DNA from: Thiobacillus sp.
Lineage (GTDB): Bacteria > Pseudomonadota > Gammaproteobacteria > Burkholderiales > Thiobacillaceae
Direction: 5' to 3'
NCBI GenBank assembly: GCA_020724415.1
Contig: DYHB01000013.1
Location: 1-39,445 of the forward strand
DNA length: 39,445 nucleotides
Below are positions 8,722-20,104 of this stretch, piece after piece; the stretch's first letter is position 1, and each line of letters starts with the position of its first letter. Position numbers and translations under genes: made by a program. The notes under the pieces are model-generated. The model was not told the DNA's origin, searched no databases, and worked only from the letters and a program-made list of their open reading frames with translations.

Positions 8722-9405
8722 ATGTTGATTCCAATATATAAAGTCCTTGAAAAAGATGAGGTTCGCCAATTCCGGGAGCATCTGGACCGGGCCACGTGGC
8801 AGGATGGCCTGAAGACTGCCGGTACCCTGGCCAGCGCGGTGAAACGCAACCTGCAACTGGAGGACGGCACCGAACCGGCCCTGAGCCTGGGCCAGCATAT
8901 CCTGCGGAAATTGGCGGCCAACCCGGCTTTTGTGTCTGCGGCCCTGCCCAACAGGATCTACCCGCCCAAATTCAATCGCTATCAGGATGGGGGCACCTAT
9001 GGGGCCCATGTGGACAGCGCCCTGATGCAGGTGCCGGGGACCCATGTCACGGTGCGGAGCGATCTGTCCGCCACCCTGTTCCTGGCCGAGCCGGAGGAAT
9101 ACGACGGCGGGGAACTGGAGATCGAGGGCCCTTTCGGCATCCAGACGGCCAAACTGGAGGCGGGCGACATGGTCCTGTATCCCTCCAGCAGCCTGCATCG
9201 GGTCACGCCGGTCACCCGGGGAGCCCGGGTGGCTTCCTTTTTCTGGATCCAGAGCCTGGTCCAGGACGAAGCGCCGCGCACCCTGTTGTTCGATCTGGAT
9301 CAGGCCATCCAGAGTCTGACCCCCCGTGTCCCGGCCGATGATCCCGCCTTGCTGAAGCTGACCGGGGTCTATCACAACCTGCTGCGCCACTGGGCCATTA
9401 CCTGA
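8722..9405 (+). CDS. piuC: Fe(II)/2-oxoglutarate-dependent hydroxylase, PiuC/YbiX
   Basis: A 227-residue PKHD-type hydroxylase, closely similar over its full length to E. coli YbiX. The iron ligands are visible: H96 and D98 in YGAHVDS, and H159 in [11 protein letters not shown]. Arg in [14 protein letters not shown] is the likely 2-oxoglutarate anchor. [10 protein letters not shown]-like and YDGGELEIE segments are the family core. The family is iron-repressed and found beside catecholate receptors; its substrate is not established. The ATG at 8722 is chosen by alignment to YbiX; a GTG at 8710 is an alternative. Only one base separates it from the stop of the oxidase gene, so they form one operon. 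Confidence 0.92.
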   Translation: MLIPIYKVLEKDEVRQFREHLDRATWQDGLKTAGTLASAVKRNLQLEDGTEPALSLGQHILRKLAANPAFVSAALPNRIYPPKFNRYQDGGTYGAHVDSALMQVPGTHVTVRSDLSATLFLAEPEEYDGGELEIEGPFGIQTAKLEAGDMVLYPSSSLHRVTPVTRGARVASFFWIQSLVQDEAPRTLLFDLDQAIQSLTPRVPADDPALLKLTGVYHNLLRHWAIT

Positions 9406-9441
9406 CGCCTGCCACCACCACACGCTCATATCGGAGTCCAC

Positions 9442-10179
9442 ATGCAAACCGTTCCGGGATTTACCCACTTTCTGGCCCAGGCCGACGCCGTCGGGCATTT
9501 CATTCTGCTGCTGCTGTTGGTGATGTCCGTGGCCACCTGGTACCTCATCGTTACCAAGACGCTGGCCAATCGAAAGATGCGTCGTGCCGCGGCTGACTTC
9601 CAGGCATTTTTCTGGAATGCCGGCGAGATGGCCTCGGTGTCCGACTACATTCGCAAGCACGGCGTCAACGATCCCTTTACCCACCTGACTCACCACGGCT
9701 TGAGGGCAGTGGAGCAGTACCTGGAGCGCAGTGGCAGCCGTCTGATCGAATCCGGCAGCGCCGACGAATTTCTCACCCGGGCCTTGCGCCGGGCCATCGA
9801 CCAGGATACGGCGCGCATGGAGTACGGTCACACGGTGCTGGCCTCGGTGGCGTCATCTGCCCCCTTTGTCGGACTGTTCGGCACGGTCTGGGGGATCTAC
9901 CACGCCTTGCTGGCCATCGGCATCTCGGGTTCCGGAACCCTGGACAAGGTGGCCGGTCCGGTGGGCGAGGCTTTGATCATGACCGCCCTGGGCTTGGCCG
10001 TGGCCATACCGGCCGTGTTGGCCTACAACGCGTTCAGTCGTTTCAACCGGGTCATGCTGGCCGAGGTGGATGGCTTCGCCCATGACCTGTTCGCTTTCAT
10101 GTCCACTGGCAGCCGCAGCCAGGCACCGGAGTCGGCTCCCAGGTCCGGCGTCCTGCGTGCCGTGTCGGGAGTAGCGTGA
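9442..10179 (+). CDS. exbB: ExbB proton-channel subunit
   Basis: A MotA/TolQ/ExbB-family protein of 245 residues with three transmembrane segments: near residues 16-38, about 132-155 (after the long cytoplasmic loop) and about 170-195. The signature SSAPFVGLFGTVWGIYHAL and the TALGLAVAIPAVLAYN helix are those of the ExbB/TolQ channel. A GGAG sequence precedes the ATG by about 6 bases. It conducts protons with ExbD to energise TonB. Iron-locus context (tonB, receptor, piuC) argues for ExbB rather than TolQ. Its stop overlaps the exbD start. Confidence 0.93.
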   Translation: MQTVPGFTHFLAQADAVGHFILLLLLVMSVATWYLIVTKTLANRKMRRAAADFQAFFWNAGEMASVSDYIRKHGVNDPFTHLTHHGLRAVEQYLERSGSRLIESGSADEFLTRALRRAIDQDTARMEYGHTVLASVASSAPFVGLFGTVWGIYHALLAIGISGSGTLDKVAGPVGEALIMTALGLAVAIPAVLAYNAFSRFNRVMLAEVDGFAHDLFAFMSTGSRSQAPESAPRSGVLRAVSGVA

Positions 10180-10601
10180 TGGCCTTCGGTGGACTGTCCC
10201 GGAACACGGCCGCCCAGCCCATGGCCGAGATCAACATGATTCCCCTCATTGACGTGATGCTGGTGTTGCTGGTTATTTTCATCGTCACGGCACCCCTGTT
10301 GACCCATGCGGTCAAGATCGACCTGCCCAAGGCTTCCAGTCAGGTGAACGTGGTGAAGAAGGAGAACATTCACCTGTCCATCGACAGTTCCGGCACGGTG
10401 TACTGGAACGGTGAGCGCTTGGAGGAGGGGGCCTGGCCGGAACGGATGGCCAGCGCCGCACGCCTGGAGCCCCAGCCCGAACTGCATATCCGGGCCGATG
10501 GCGAGATCGCCTACAAGCAGGTGGTGGCCGTCATGTCCGATGCCGCCCGGGCCGGCCTCATCCGGATCGGCTTTGTCACCGATCCCCGGACGAATCCATG
10601 A
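10179..10601 (+). CDS. exbD: ExbD proton-channel subunit
   Basis: A 140-residue ExbD/TolR-family protein: a short cytoplasmic N-terminus, one transmembrane helix in IDVMLVLLVIFIVTAPLL with the channel Asp (MIPLIDVML), and a periplasmic domain with ELHIRADGEIAYKQVV. The ATG at 10179 overlaps the TGA of exbB. It is the last gene of the iron locus. About 254 bases separate it from the next receptor gene. Confidence 0.93.
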   Translation: MAFGGLSRNTAAQPMAEINMIPLIDVMLVLLVIFIVTAPLLTHAVKIDLPKASSQVNVVKKENIHLSIDSSGTVYWNGERLEEGAWPERMASAARLEPQPELHIRADGEIAYKQVVAVMSDAARAGLIRIGFVTDPRTNP

Positions 10602-10855
10602 TCATCAAGTCATTTACGCCGTGAATCCGGAGGTTCGCGGCAACCCTGCGATCAGGGGCTGACCCGTTTCGGCTCCTTCTTTGGGCAAGCCACCCAGGCC
10701 TTCGGGCCAAGGCAGCCAGCCATTTTTTCTTCACAGAAGCGATTTACGGTCATTCAAGTTTTCAGCGACCATGTCGATAGTGATATATCCCACGTTCTAT
10801 AGCGGGGGCCCATGGCCCGTGGGCATCATTCAAATATCTATCGGACGCCGTCGAC
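10602..10855 (+). other. Intergenic leader with UUCG hairpin and T-run
   Basis: This gap separates the iron locus from the receptor-kinase operon. It holds a GGCC-TTCG-GGCC hairpin (10697-10708) and, 14 bases later, a run of six T (10723-10728). Together these may mark transcript ends after exbD, though the spacing is too long for a standard terminator. Several GC-rich segments (10621-10720) could pair, but I could not match them to a known riboswitch; in particular the conserved c-di-GMP-I core is absent. No Fur box is visible before the second receptor. Confidence 0.35.
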
Positions 10856-13078
10856 ATGAAGACACCCATATTCAAGCCAAGCGCTCTGGCGTTGGCCCTG
10901 CTCCTTGCATGCCCCATGGCCACCGGTGCGGCGGACTCGGGCGAGACCGACCTGATGATGCTGTTGCCCCTCAGCCTGGAGGAGCTCATCAACGTGCCCG
11001 TGGTGACGGCCTCCCGGCAGCAGGAGACCCGGGACCATACCCCGGCCCACATCGTGGTGGTGACCCGCAGGCAGATCCAGGAGCGGCGCTACAAGAACCT
11101 GGCCGACCTGCTGGAAGACCTGCCCGGGGTGGATTTCATGCGCGGCACCAAGTCATCCAGTTACAACAACTTCACGGTCCAGGGCTACAACAGCAACAAC
11201 AAGCTGCTGATCATGCTGGACGGGGTGCGCATCGACCATCCCTCCGGGGGCAAGATTCCGGTGGCGGAGAATTTCGCACTCCATGTCGCCCGCCAGGTGG
11301 AAATTCTGTACGGCCCCGCAGCCGCCCTGTACGGTGCCGATGCGGTGGCGGGGGTGGTCAACATCATCACCGACCGGGCCGGGCGGGGGAGCGAGCACTG
11401 GGTATCCGCCGGCCTGGGCAACTTCGGCAGCCGGGAGGTCAGCTTCATGACCGGGACCCGCACGGACGGCAACGTCGCCTTCAGCCTGGGCGGTCACTGG
11501 CAGCAATCCGACCGTGCCCCCCTGGATGAGTATTATCCGGACGCCTTTCCCAAGGTGGATGCCCGCACCTTCTCCGGCCGGGTGGCGGTCCCGGCGGCGG
11601 AGCGGGAGGACTATGTGGGCGGTATCGGCAGTCATAGCCTGCACGTGCGCCTGGACGTGGGCGAAGACTGGACCCTGGGTTACTACCGGAATTATTTCGA
11701 GAGCCTGACCAGCACCGGGGACCGCCCGGCGTCGGCCCTGTACCTGGACGATGCCCGCTGGATGACCACCACCGACAACCTGTATGGCAAGTACCGGTTC
11801 CGTCTGGGCGCCGACGTGACCGGGGAACTGGTGCTGGACTATGCCCACCAGGAGGTGGACCCCAAGTCCCGGTATGTGAACCTGTTCACCGATTTTGACG
11901 ATCACGGCTACGACTATGTGAAGGCCCGCCGCCTGGCCATCGAGCAGAACCTGAACTGGCGCCTGGATGACGTGCACCGGGTTCAGGCCGGCCTGGGCTA
12001 CCAGGATTATTACGCCCTGGAAACGCCGGACCTGCCCGCCCCCTATGACACGGACCGCAAGCCGGACGCCCAGGGTTACACCTACCCGAACACGGACCTG
12101 CCCATCCGGATCTTCGATGCCCGCTTCTACAACCAGTCCGTCTATGCCCAGCTCCAGTCGGATTGGAACGAACGCTTCACCACCATGGCGGGCATGCGCT
12201 ATGACCACCATTCCTATTACGGGGGCAGCCTGAATCCCCGCCTGGGCATGGTCTGGCGCCCCTCGTCCGGGCATGCCCTGAAACTGCTCTATGGCGAGGC
12301 CTTCCGGGCGCCTTCGGCGGAGGAGGGGCTGAGCGCCTTCGGCAGCTTCTCCGGGGCCCGGGACGCCCAGGGCAACTATCTGGGCTCAGGCTTCCGGGTA
12401 CCCAACTATGACCTGGAACCGGAAGAGGCCCGCACCCTCAGCCTGACCTGGGACTGGCGGCCCAGGCCGAGCCTCAACCTGGTGGCCAACCTGTACCGGT
12501 CCGAGATCAAGAACCTGATCGTGACCCAGGATGAAGCCGTGCCCACCCAGTACATCCCCGGCGCCGTATTGAGCCGGACCTCCATCAAGGGCAATGCGGG
12601 GGACGAGAACCACACCGGCCTGGACATCCTGGGCCAATGGCGTTTCCGGCTGGGCGAACGCTGGAGCGGCGACCTGTGGGGCAGCTACAGTTTCGTCGAG
12701 GGTTGCATCCGGGAGGGCCTGAACGGGGCCGTCTTCGACATTCCCTACGTGGCCGAGGACAAGATCAAGCTGGGGGCCACTTTCCGCTATCGGGACCGGG
12801 TCAGCATCACTCCCCGCCTGCTCTGGACCGGCGACGTGGCCAACGGCCGCAAGGACAATGCCCGCCCCGGCCAGCGCCTGATGACCCCGGGCTATACCGT
12901 GGCCAGCCTCCATGTGGGCTGGCATGGCCTGCTGGACGGCCACGCCACCCTGTGGCTGGATGTCTACAACCTGTTCGATGCGCGCTACGAGGCGGCCCAT
13001 GGCTCTGCCAGCAGCACCTTCTTCGACATGCCCCAGCAGCCCCGGAGCTGGATGGCCAGTCTTGAATACCGCTTCTGA
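10856..13078 (+). CDS. TonB-dependent receptor heading a signalling operon
   Basis: An outer-membrane receptor of 740 residues with a clear signal peptide (LALALLLACPMATGAA). The segment after it, SLEELINVPVVTASRQQ, is typical of receptors found beside YfiR and sensor kinases and replaces a classical TonB box. The plug contains LADLLEDLPGVDF, LIMLDGVRIDHPSGG and VEILYGPAAALYGADAVAGVVNIIT. The C-terminal barrel carries LKLLYGEAFRAPSAEE and DVYNLFDARYE and ends in LEYRF. There is no N-terminal FecA-type signalling domain, so a sigma/anti-sigma relay is unlikely. The ligand is unknown. It is followed after 47 bases by a yfiR-like gene. The operon has no Fur box, unlike the upstream receptor, so iron may not be its main signal. 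Confidence 0.85.
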   Translation: MKTPIFKPSALALALLLACPMATGAADSGETDLMMLLPLSLEELINVPVVTASRQQETRDHTPAHIVVVTRRQIQERRYKNLADLLEDLPGVDFMRGTKSSSYNNFTVQGYNSNNKLLIMLDGVRIDHPSGGKIPVAENFALHVARQVEILYGPAAALYGADAVAGVVNIITDRAGRGSEHWVSAGLGNFGSREVSFMTGTRTDGNVAFSLGGHWQQSDRAPLDEYYPDAFPKVDARTFSGRVAVPAAEREDYVGGIGSHSLHVRLDVGEDWTLGYYRNYFESLTSTGDRPASALYLDDARWMTTTDNLYGKYRFRLGADVTGELVLDYAHQEVDPKSRYVNLFTDFDDHGYDYVKARRLAIEQNLNWRLDDVHRVQAGLGYQDYYALETPDLPAPYDTDRKPDAQGYTYPNTDLPIRIFDARFYNQSVYAQLQSDWNERFTTMAGMRYDHHSYYGGSLNPRLGMVWRPSSGHALKLLYGEAFRAPSAEEGLSAFGSFSGARDAQGNYLGSGFRVPNYDLEPEEARTLSLTWDWRPRPSLNLVANLYRSEIKNLIVTQDEAVPTQYIPGAVLSRTSIKGNAGDENHTGLDILGQWRFRLGERWSGDLWGSYSFVEGCIREGLNGAVFDIPYVAEDKIKLGATFRYRDRVSITPRLLWTGDVANGRKDNARPGQRLMTPGYTVASLHVGWHGLLDGHATLWLDVYNLFDARYEAAHGSASSTFFDMPQQPRSWMASLEYRF

Positions 13079-13125
13079 GACCGGGGCATGGGGTCTGGCA
13101 TGAGGGCAAGCGCAAGGGCACGGAC

Positions 13126-13667
13126 ATGACCGGTCCTCGTCCCCTCCGATGGCTGGCCCTGGTCCTGGGGCTGTGCTGCGCGCCCCTGGCCGGGCCGGCT
13201 TCGGCCCAGGAGCCGACGGTGTCCGAATATGCCTTGAAGGCCGTGCTGTTCCTGAAGCTGCCCCAATTCATCTATGGCCTGGAGGACGTTCCGTCCGAGA
13301 CCACCTTGTGTGTCCTGGGCCGCACGCCCCTGACCGCTCCCCTGGAACGCCTGATCCGGGCCCCCGGTTCGACCCGGTCCTTCCGTTTGCTGAGCCTGGC
13401 CGGCCGGGCGGATGCCAGTGCCTGCCAGATGTTGTTCATCGGGTCTTCGGAGGCCGATGACCTGGACCTGATCCTGCCGCGCTTTGCCCGCAGGCCTGTG
13501 GTCACGGTCTCGGATATCGACGGCTTCGCCAGTGCGGGCGGCATGGTGGAGCTGGCCATGAACGAGACCCGTTCTGGAGTGGCCCTGCGTCTCAACCGCC
13601 GGGCCGCCCAGGAGGCCGGCCTGGACTTCAACGCCAAGCTGCTCCGGCTGGCCCGGAGCGTCAAGCC

Positions 13668-13671
<4 letters not shown>
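13126..13671 (+). CDS. YfiR-family periplasmic regulator (DUF4154)
   Basis: A 181-residue exported protein with a signal peptide ending in GPASAQ. The mature part has the YfiR layout: SEYALKAVLFLKLPQFI near the start, a TLCVLGRTPL strand, a CQMLFIG strand and VTVSDIDGFASAGGMVEL. Cys62 and Cys100 correspond in placement to one of the disulfide pairs of Pseudomonas YfiR. YfiR represses the CHASE8-containing diguanylate cyclase YfiN from the periplasm. Here the downstream gene is a CHASE8 histidine kinase, so this protein probably binds that kinase; this is inference. Its stop codon overlaps the kinase start (ATGA), so the two are translationally coupled. Confidence 0.85.
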
Positions 13672-16699
<3,028 letters not shown>

Positions 16700-16703
<4 letters not shown>

Positions 16704-17608
16704 GCGCACCTTTTTCCGTCCTCATCGTGGACGACGAAAAACAGAACCGATCCCTGCTGACGGCGTTGCTGCAGGACGACTACCGCTTGGTACTGGCCAA
16801 GAACGGCGTCCAGGCCCTGGAAAAGGCCCGGGCCCACGAGCCGGACCTGATCCTGATGGATGTGCTGATGCCGGACATGGATGGCTATGAAGTCCTCAAG
16901 CGCCTCAAGAACGATGACCTGACCCGGGATATACCGGTGATCTTCATCACCGCCATGGATGCCGCCGGGGACGAGGAGCGCGGCCTGGACCTGGGCGCCG
17001 TGGACTACATCACCAAGCCTTTCCATCCCTCCATTGTCCGGGTGCGCATCCGCAATCACCTGCAATCGGTGCACCAGCGCCGCCTCCTGGAGGAATTGGC
17101 CATGCTGGACAGCCTGACCGGCATACCCAACAGGCGCCGCTTCAACGAGGTCTATGAGCGGGAATGGCGGCGCTGCATGCGCAGCCGGCTGCCCATCTCG
17201 CTGGTAGTGCTGGATGTGGACCAGTTCAAGCATTACAACGACAGCTTCGGCCATGCGGCCGGTGATGAAGTCCTGCGCCGGGTGGCCCGGGCCCTGCAGG
17301 CCTCCCTGCGCCGGCCGGCAGATTTCGTCGCCCGCTATGGCGGGGAGGAATTCGTGATGCTGCTGCCCGAGATCGATCAGGCGGGAGCCCAGAGCCTGGC
17401 CGAGGCCGTGCGTTTGGGTGTCGAACAGCTCCATATCCCCCACGCCCGGGACGCGGGGGTGCCCTGGATCACCATCAGCCTGGGGGGTGTCACCGTGGTG
17501 CCGACCCAGGAAGGCCCGGACCCCGGCCTGTTCACGGTGGCGGACGATTTCCTCTACCGGGCCAAGCACCTGGGACGCAACCGGGTGGAGTGGGCGCCCC
17601 GGGACTGA
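16700..17608 (+). CDS. Response regulator with GGDEF domain (diguanylate cyclase)
   Basis: A 302-residue PleD/WspR-like regulator that makes c-di-GMP. The receiver (1-120) has the acidic pair D11-D12, phospho-acceptor D54 in ILMDVLMP and K106 in TKPF. The GGDEF domain (about 130-300) has DSLTGIPNRRRF and an intact active site GGEEF at 214-218. A product-inhibition site RxxD (R205-D208) lies exactly five residues before it. The ATG overlaps the kinase stop (ATGA), which makes it the expected output of the phosphorelay. It is the last gene of the operon and faces repeat array 2. Confidence 0.93.
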
Positions 17609-17610
17609 CT

Positions 17611-17690
17611 GAATCTGCAGGGCGCGCGATTGCATCTGTAGGGCGGGCGATTGCATCTGTAGGGCGTGCCATTGCATCTGTAGGGCGGGC
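17611..17690 (+). repeat. Short 21-bp tandem repeats leading into array 2
   Basis: Three 21-base copies of an ATTGCATCTGTAGGGCG-type unit occupy 17628-17648, 17649-17669 and 17670-17690. A shorter degenerate copy starts at 17611, just after the stop of the GGDEF gene. Each copy ends with the left half of the REP palindrome; only the last continues into the full palindrome. They look like amplified half-REP elements. Confidence 0.8.
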
Positions 17691-18288
17691 TTCAGCCCGC
17701 CAGGCCGTGTCCATGGGCCCATCCCGCCAGTGCGGGCATACGGCACCATCGGCCGGCTGAAGCCGGCCCCACGGGGCCAGGTCGTACAGATTGGTTTGGG
17801 TGAGGACTGTAGGGCGGGCTTCAGCCCGCCAGGCTGAGTCCATGGGCCCATTCCGCCAGCGTGGGCAGGAGGGAACCATCGGCCGGCTGAAGCCGGCCCC
17901 ACGGGGCTGGGCCGTACAGATTGACGTGAGTGAGGACTGTAGGGCGGGCTTCAGCCCGCCAGACCGTGTCCGTGGGCCCATCCCGCCAGTGCGGGCAGAC
18001 GGCACCATCGGCCGGCTGAAGCCGGCCCCACGGGGCCAGGTCGTACAGATTGGTTTGGGTGAGGACTGTAGGGCGGGCTTCAGCCCGCCAGGCTGAGTCC
18101 ATGGGCCCATTCCGCCAGCGTGGGCAGGAGGGAACCATCGGCCGGCTGAAGCCGGCCCCACGGGGCTGGGCCGTACAGATTGACGTGAGTGAGGACTGTA
18201 GGGCGGGCTTCAGCCCGCCAGACCGTGTCCGTGGGCCCATCCCGCCAGCGCGGGCAGGAGGGAACCATCGGCCGGCTGAAGCCGGCCC
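17679..18288. repeat. REP/BIME-type tandem array 2 (five units, about 130 bp)
   Basis: Five units start at 17679, 17808, 17938, 18067 and 18197. Each has a GGCGGGCTTCAGCCCGCC palindrome, a variable linker with a GGGCCCAT segment, and a GGCCGGCTGAAGCCGGCC palindrome. A tail containing CGTACAGATT follows in all but the last unit. Units 2 and 4 are identical by eye, and units 3 and 5 are near-identical where both are complete. The array therefore also has a higher-order period of about 259 bases. It lies between convergent genes and ends exactly at the bacterioferritin stop codon. Its palindromes are those of array 1 in reverse orientation. Confidence 0.92.
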
Positions 18289-18765
18289 TTACGAGGCTGA
18301 GCCGGCGGCGCTTTGCAGGTAATTCTGCAAACCCATCTGCTCGATCAGGCCCAACTGGGTTTCCAGGTAATCGATGTGCTCCTCGGTGTCCGTCAGGATG
18401 CCGTCCAGGATCTCCCGGCTGACGTAGTCCTTTACGCTCTCGCAATGGGCGATGGCTTCCACGTAGAGCTCCCGGCCTCCCAGTTCCAGCTTCAGGTCGC
18501 CCGAGATGCATTCGGGCACGTTTTCGCCGATGTGCAGCTTGTTCAGGGTTTGCAGGTTGGGCAGCCCTTCCAGGAACAGGATGCGTTCGATGAGCTTGTC
18601 GGCGTGGTGCATCTCTTCGATGGATTCGTCGTACTCGTGCTTGCCCAGGGCGGTGAGGCCCCAGTTCTTGTACATCCGGGCATGGAGGAAATACTGGTTG
18701 ATGGCGGTCAGTTCGACGGCCAGTGCCTTGTTGAGTAACTGAATGACCTTCTTGTCGCCTTTCAT
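18289..18765 (-). CDS. bfr: Bacterioferritin (heme-type iron storage)
   Basis: A 158-residue ferritin subunit, the normal length, similar to E. coli Bfr along its whole length. Visible ligands are E18, Y25, E51, H54, E94 and H130 of the ferroxidase centre, and the heme-binding M52 in EEMHHAD. The position equivalent to E. coli E127 is Thr in [11 protein letters not shown], so one bridging carboxylate of the di-iron centre seems to be missing. This may be a heme-binding subunit that partners a ferroxidase-competent subunit encoded elsewhere, as in bacteria with two Bfr types. It lies downstream of bfd on the same strand with a spacer of 168 bases in which I see no clear promoter. Confidence 0.93.
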   Translation of the reverse strand: MKGDKKVIQLLNKALAVELTAINQYFLHARMYKNWGLTALGKHEYDESIEEMHHADKLIERILFLEGLPNLQTLNKLHIGENVPECISGDLKLELGGRELYVEAIAHCESVKDYVSREILDGILTDTEEHIDYLETQLGLIEQMGLQNYLQSAAGSAS

Positions 18766-18933
18766 GTCTGGCTCCTGTCTCTGTGGGTAGTAGGGGAAAA
18801 GGAACGCCGGCGAGCGACGAGCCGTTGGCTACTCGGTGTTGGCTAGTAGGCCGGCGGCCGGTGTGGCTGCCATCTTACGACGATCCGGGAAGTCGGGGGA
18901 AGGGCAGGGCGGCGGGTTCAGGCCATGCAGGTG

Positions 18934-19134
18934 TCAGGCAGCACAGGCTTCGGCGCCCTGGCCTTCCGGGCATTGGCGGCATTCCCTGATGATGCCCTGG
19001 GCGCAGCGGGCACACTTGCCACATTCAGCGGCCACCCCGAGCTCATCCTTCAAGGCGCGCACGGTATGCATGCCCTGTTGGACGGCTTCCCTGACTTGAC
19101 GCTCCGTGATGGCTTGGCAGATGCACACGTACAT
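18934..19134 (-). CDS. bfd: Bacterioferritin-associated ferredoxin
   Basis: A 66-residue [2Fe-2S] protein that reduces bacterioferritin to release stored iron. The cluster ligands follow the Bfd pattern: C4 and C6 in VCICQAIT, then C38 and C41 in CGKC. An extra C44 and a Cys-containing C-terminal tail are not part of the standard motif. A strong Fur box lies 43 bases upstream of the ATG, consistent with induction of iron release during iron shortage. bfr follows downstream on the same strand. Confidence 0.93.
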   Translation of the reverse strand: MYVCICQAITERQVREAVQQGMHTVRALKDELGVAAECGKCARCAQGIIRECRQCPEGQGAEACAA

Positions 19135-19176
19135 GGCGATATCCGGATGAAGGTGACTGCTGCGCAGTATTCAATT

Positions 19177-19195
19177 AATGAGAATGATTGTCAAT
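19177..19195 (-). promoter_or_regulatory. Fur box upstream of bfd
   Basis: The core TGAGAATGATTGTCA (19179-19193) matches the 7-1-7 Fur palindrome TGATAAT-n-ATTATCA at 12 of 14 positions, with one mismatch in each half. It sits 43-61 bases before the bfd start, where it could overlap the promoter. Orientation is assigned to bfd because the only other nearby gene ends, rather than starts, on this side. Confidence 0.8.
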
Positions 19196-19242
19196 ATGTT
19201 CCTGTCGGGTGGCCATCCTCCCCGGGCATCCCGGTGACCCGA

Positions 19243-19584
19243 TCAAGGCAAGGGGTGCAGTCGGGCCAGGGGTCCCGGTGGCAACCAGGGGGTTGGACCC
19301 GATCCAGGTTCTGGCCTACTGCAGTCGCACATGGCCAGTCGATAGGCGAGATCAATGCCATGTCGATGCAGGAAGGCCAGCTTGGATGGGGCATCTGGCA
19401 GTCCAGCCAACACGGGGCCTAGGTTCTGGCATTCCGTGGCGGTCAACAGGCTCGGGCAGCCCGTGGCCGGGTTGACCCAGTCCAGGAGCCCCAGGTGCGT
19501 GGGCTCGGCCCAGGTTCCAGGGCTGACCAGGCAGCCCAGGGCAATGCCGATCGGGAACCAGGCTCGGTGTGGTGGTGGGTGCAT
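19243..19584 (-). CDS. Small secreted hypothetical protein
   Basis: A 113-residue protein I do not recognise. The ATG at 19584 has a good GGAGG four bases upstream, which decides this start over the longer open frame. The N-terminus is a signal peptide (FPIGIALGCLVSPGTWA) with likely cleavage after TWA. The mature protein has four Cys in two groups (CPSL/TECQN, and CDC near residue 87) and a Pro-rich tail. It may be periplasmic with disulfides. It ends 48 bases from the bfd Fur box and is on the same strand as bfd and bfr, so readthrough into bfd is possible. No functional call is justified. Confidence 0.55.
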   Translation of the reverse strand: MHPPPHRAWFPIGIALGCLVSPGTWAEPTHLGLLDWVNPATGCPSLLTATECQNLGPVLAGLPDAPSKLAFLHRHGIDLAYRLAMCDCSRPEPGSGPTPWLPPGPLARLHPLP

Positions 19585-19697
19585 GGTGCCTCCGGGGGCG
19601 AGGTGGTGAGGATGTTCCCTGCACCGCAATATCCATACCAACATTGCTATTGACAGGGGTATTCCATGCCAGGCCCCAGGGGACGCCCCTTCGGTAG

Positions 19698-19728
19698 CCA
19701 GCACCGGCCGGGCTATGCCGGATGCTGG
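19698..19728. other. Imperfect hairpin upstream of slyX
   Basis: CCAGCACCGGC and GCCGGATGCTGG pair with one bulge around an 8-base loop. It lies in the gap between the divergent secreted-protein gene and slyX. No T-run follows. Role unknown. Confidence 0.4.
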
Positions 19729-19815
19729 TGCATGGAGCACAATCCCGGTGCATGACGGGTACCCCTGGCCGGACCGTCATCCCAGCCACTTGCCCCAGGA
19801 TCAACAGGACCCCCC

Positions 19816-20016
19816 ATGGACGCCCGCCTGACAGAAATCGAGATCAAGCTGAGTTATGCCGAGGATCTGATCGAGACCCTCAACCTCACCGTCTACCGCC
19901 AGCAGGAACAGATCGAGCGCCTGGAACGGCGCATGGAAGCCTTGCTCCAGCTGGTCAAGGAGTGGGCCCCGGACGAATCCAGGACTCCGGCCGAGGAACG
20001 CCCGCCCCACTATTGA
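19816..20016 (+). CDS. slyX: SlyX-family protein
   Basis: A 66-residue soluble coiled-coil protein. MDARLTEIEIKLSYAEDLIETLN, a heptad-rich middle (RQQEQIERLERRMEALLQLV) and the C-terminal PPHY are the standard SlyX features, including the conserved P-P-H-Y ending. The molecular function of SlyX is unknown. There is no obvious Shine-Dalgarno sequence before the ATG, but length and ends match the family. Confidence 0.9.
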   Translation: MDARLTEIEIKLSYAEDLIETLNLTVYRQQEQIERLERRMEALLQLVKEWAPDESRTPAEERPPHY

Positions 20017-20104
20017 ATCCCCGTTGCACGGCCTGGTTCAGGGGATTGGTTTTACCCTCCCTGACCGGATAAGCTATATCCGACGAATCAATACGGGTTT
20101 CCTC

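Noticed and set aside
10602-10740. c-di-GMP-I or cobalamin riboswitch before the second receptor
   Set aside because: The conserved core sequences of both classes are missing; only generic GC hairpins are seen.
10856-13078. FecA-type transducer with sigma/anti-sigma signalling
   Set aside because: No N-terminal signalling (STN) domain and no ECF sigma or FecR-like gene nearby.
17679-18288. Protein-coding repeats in the GC-rich array
   Set aside because: Open frames here arise from the repeated palindromes on both strands and have no start signals or conservation of frame.
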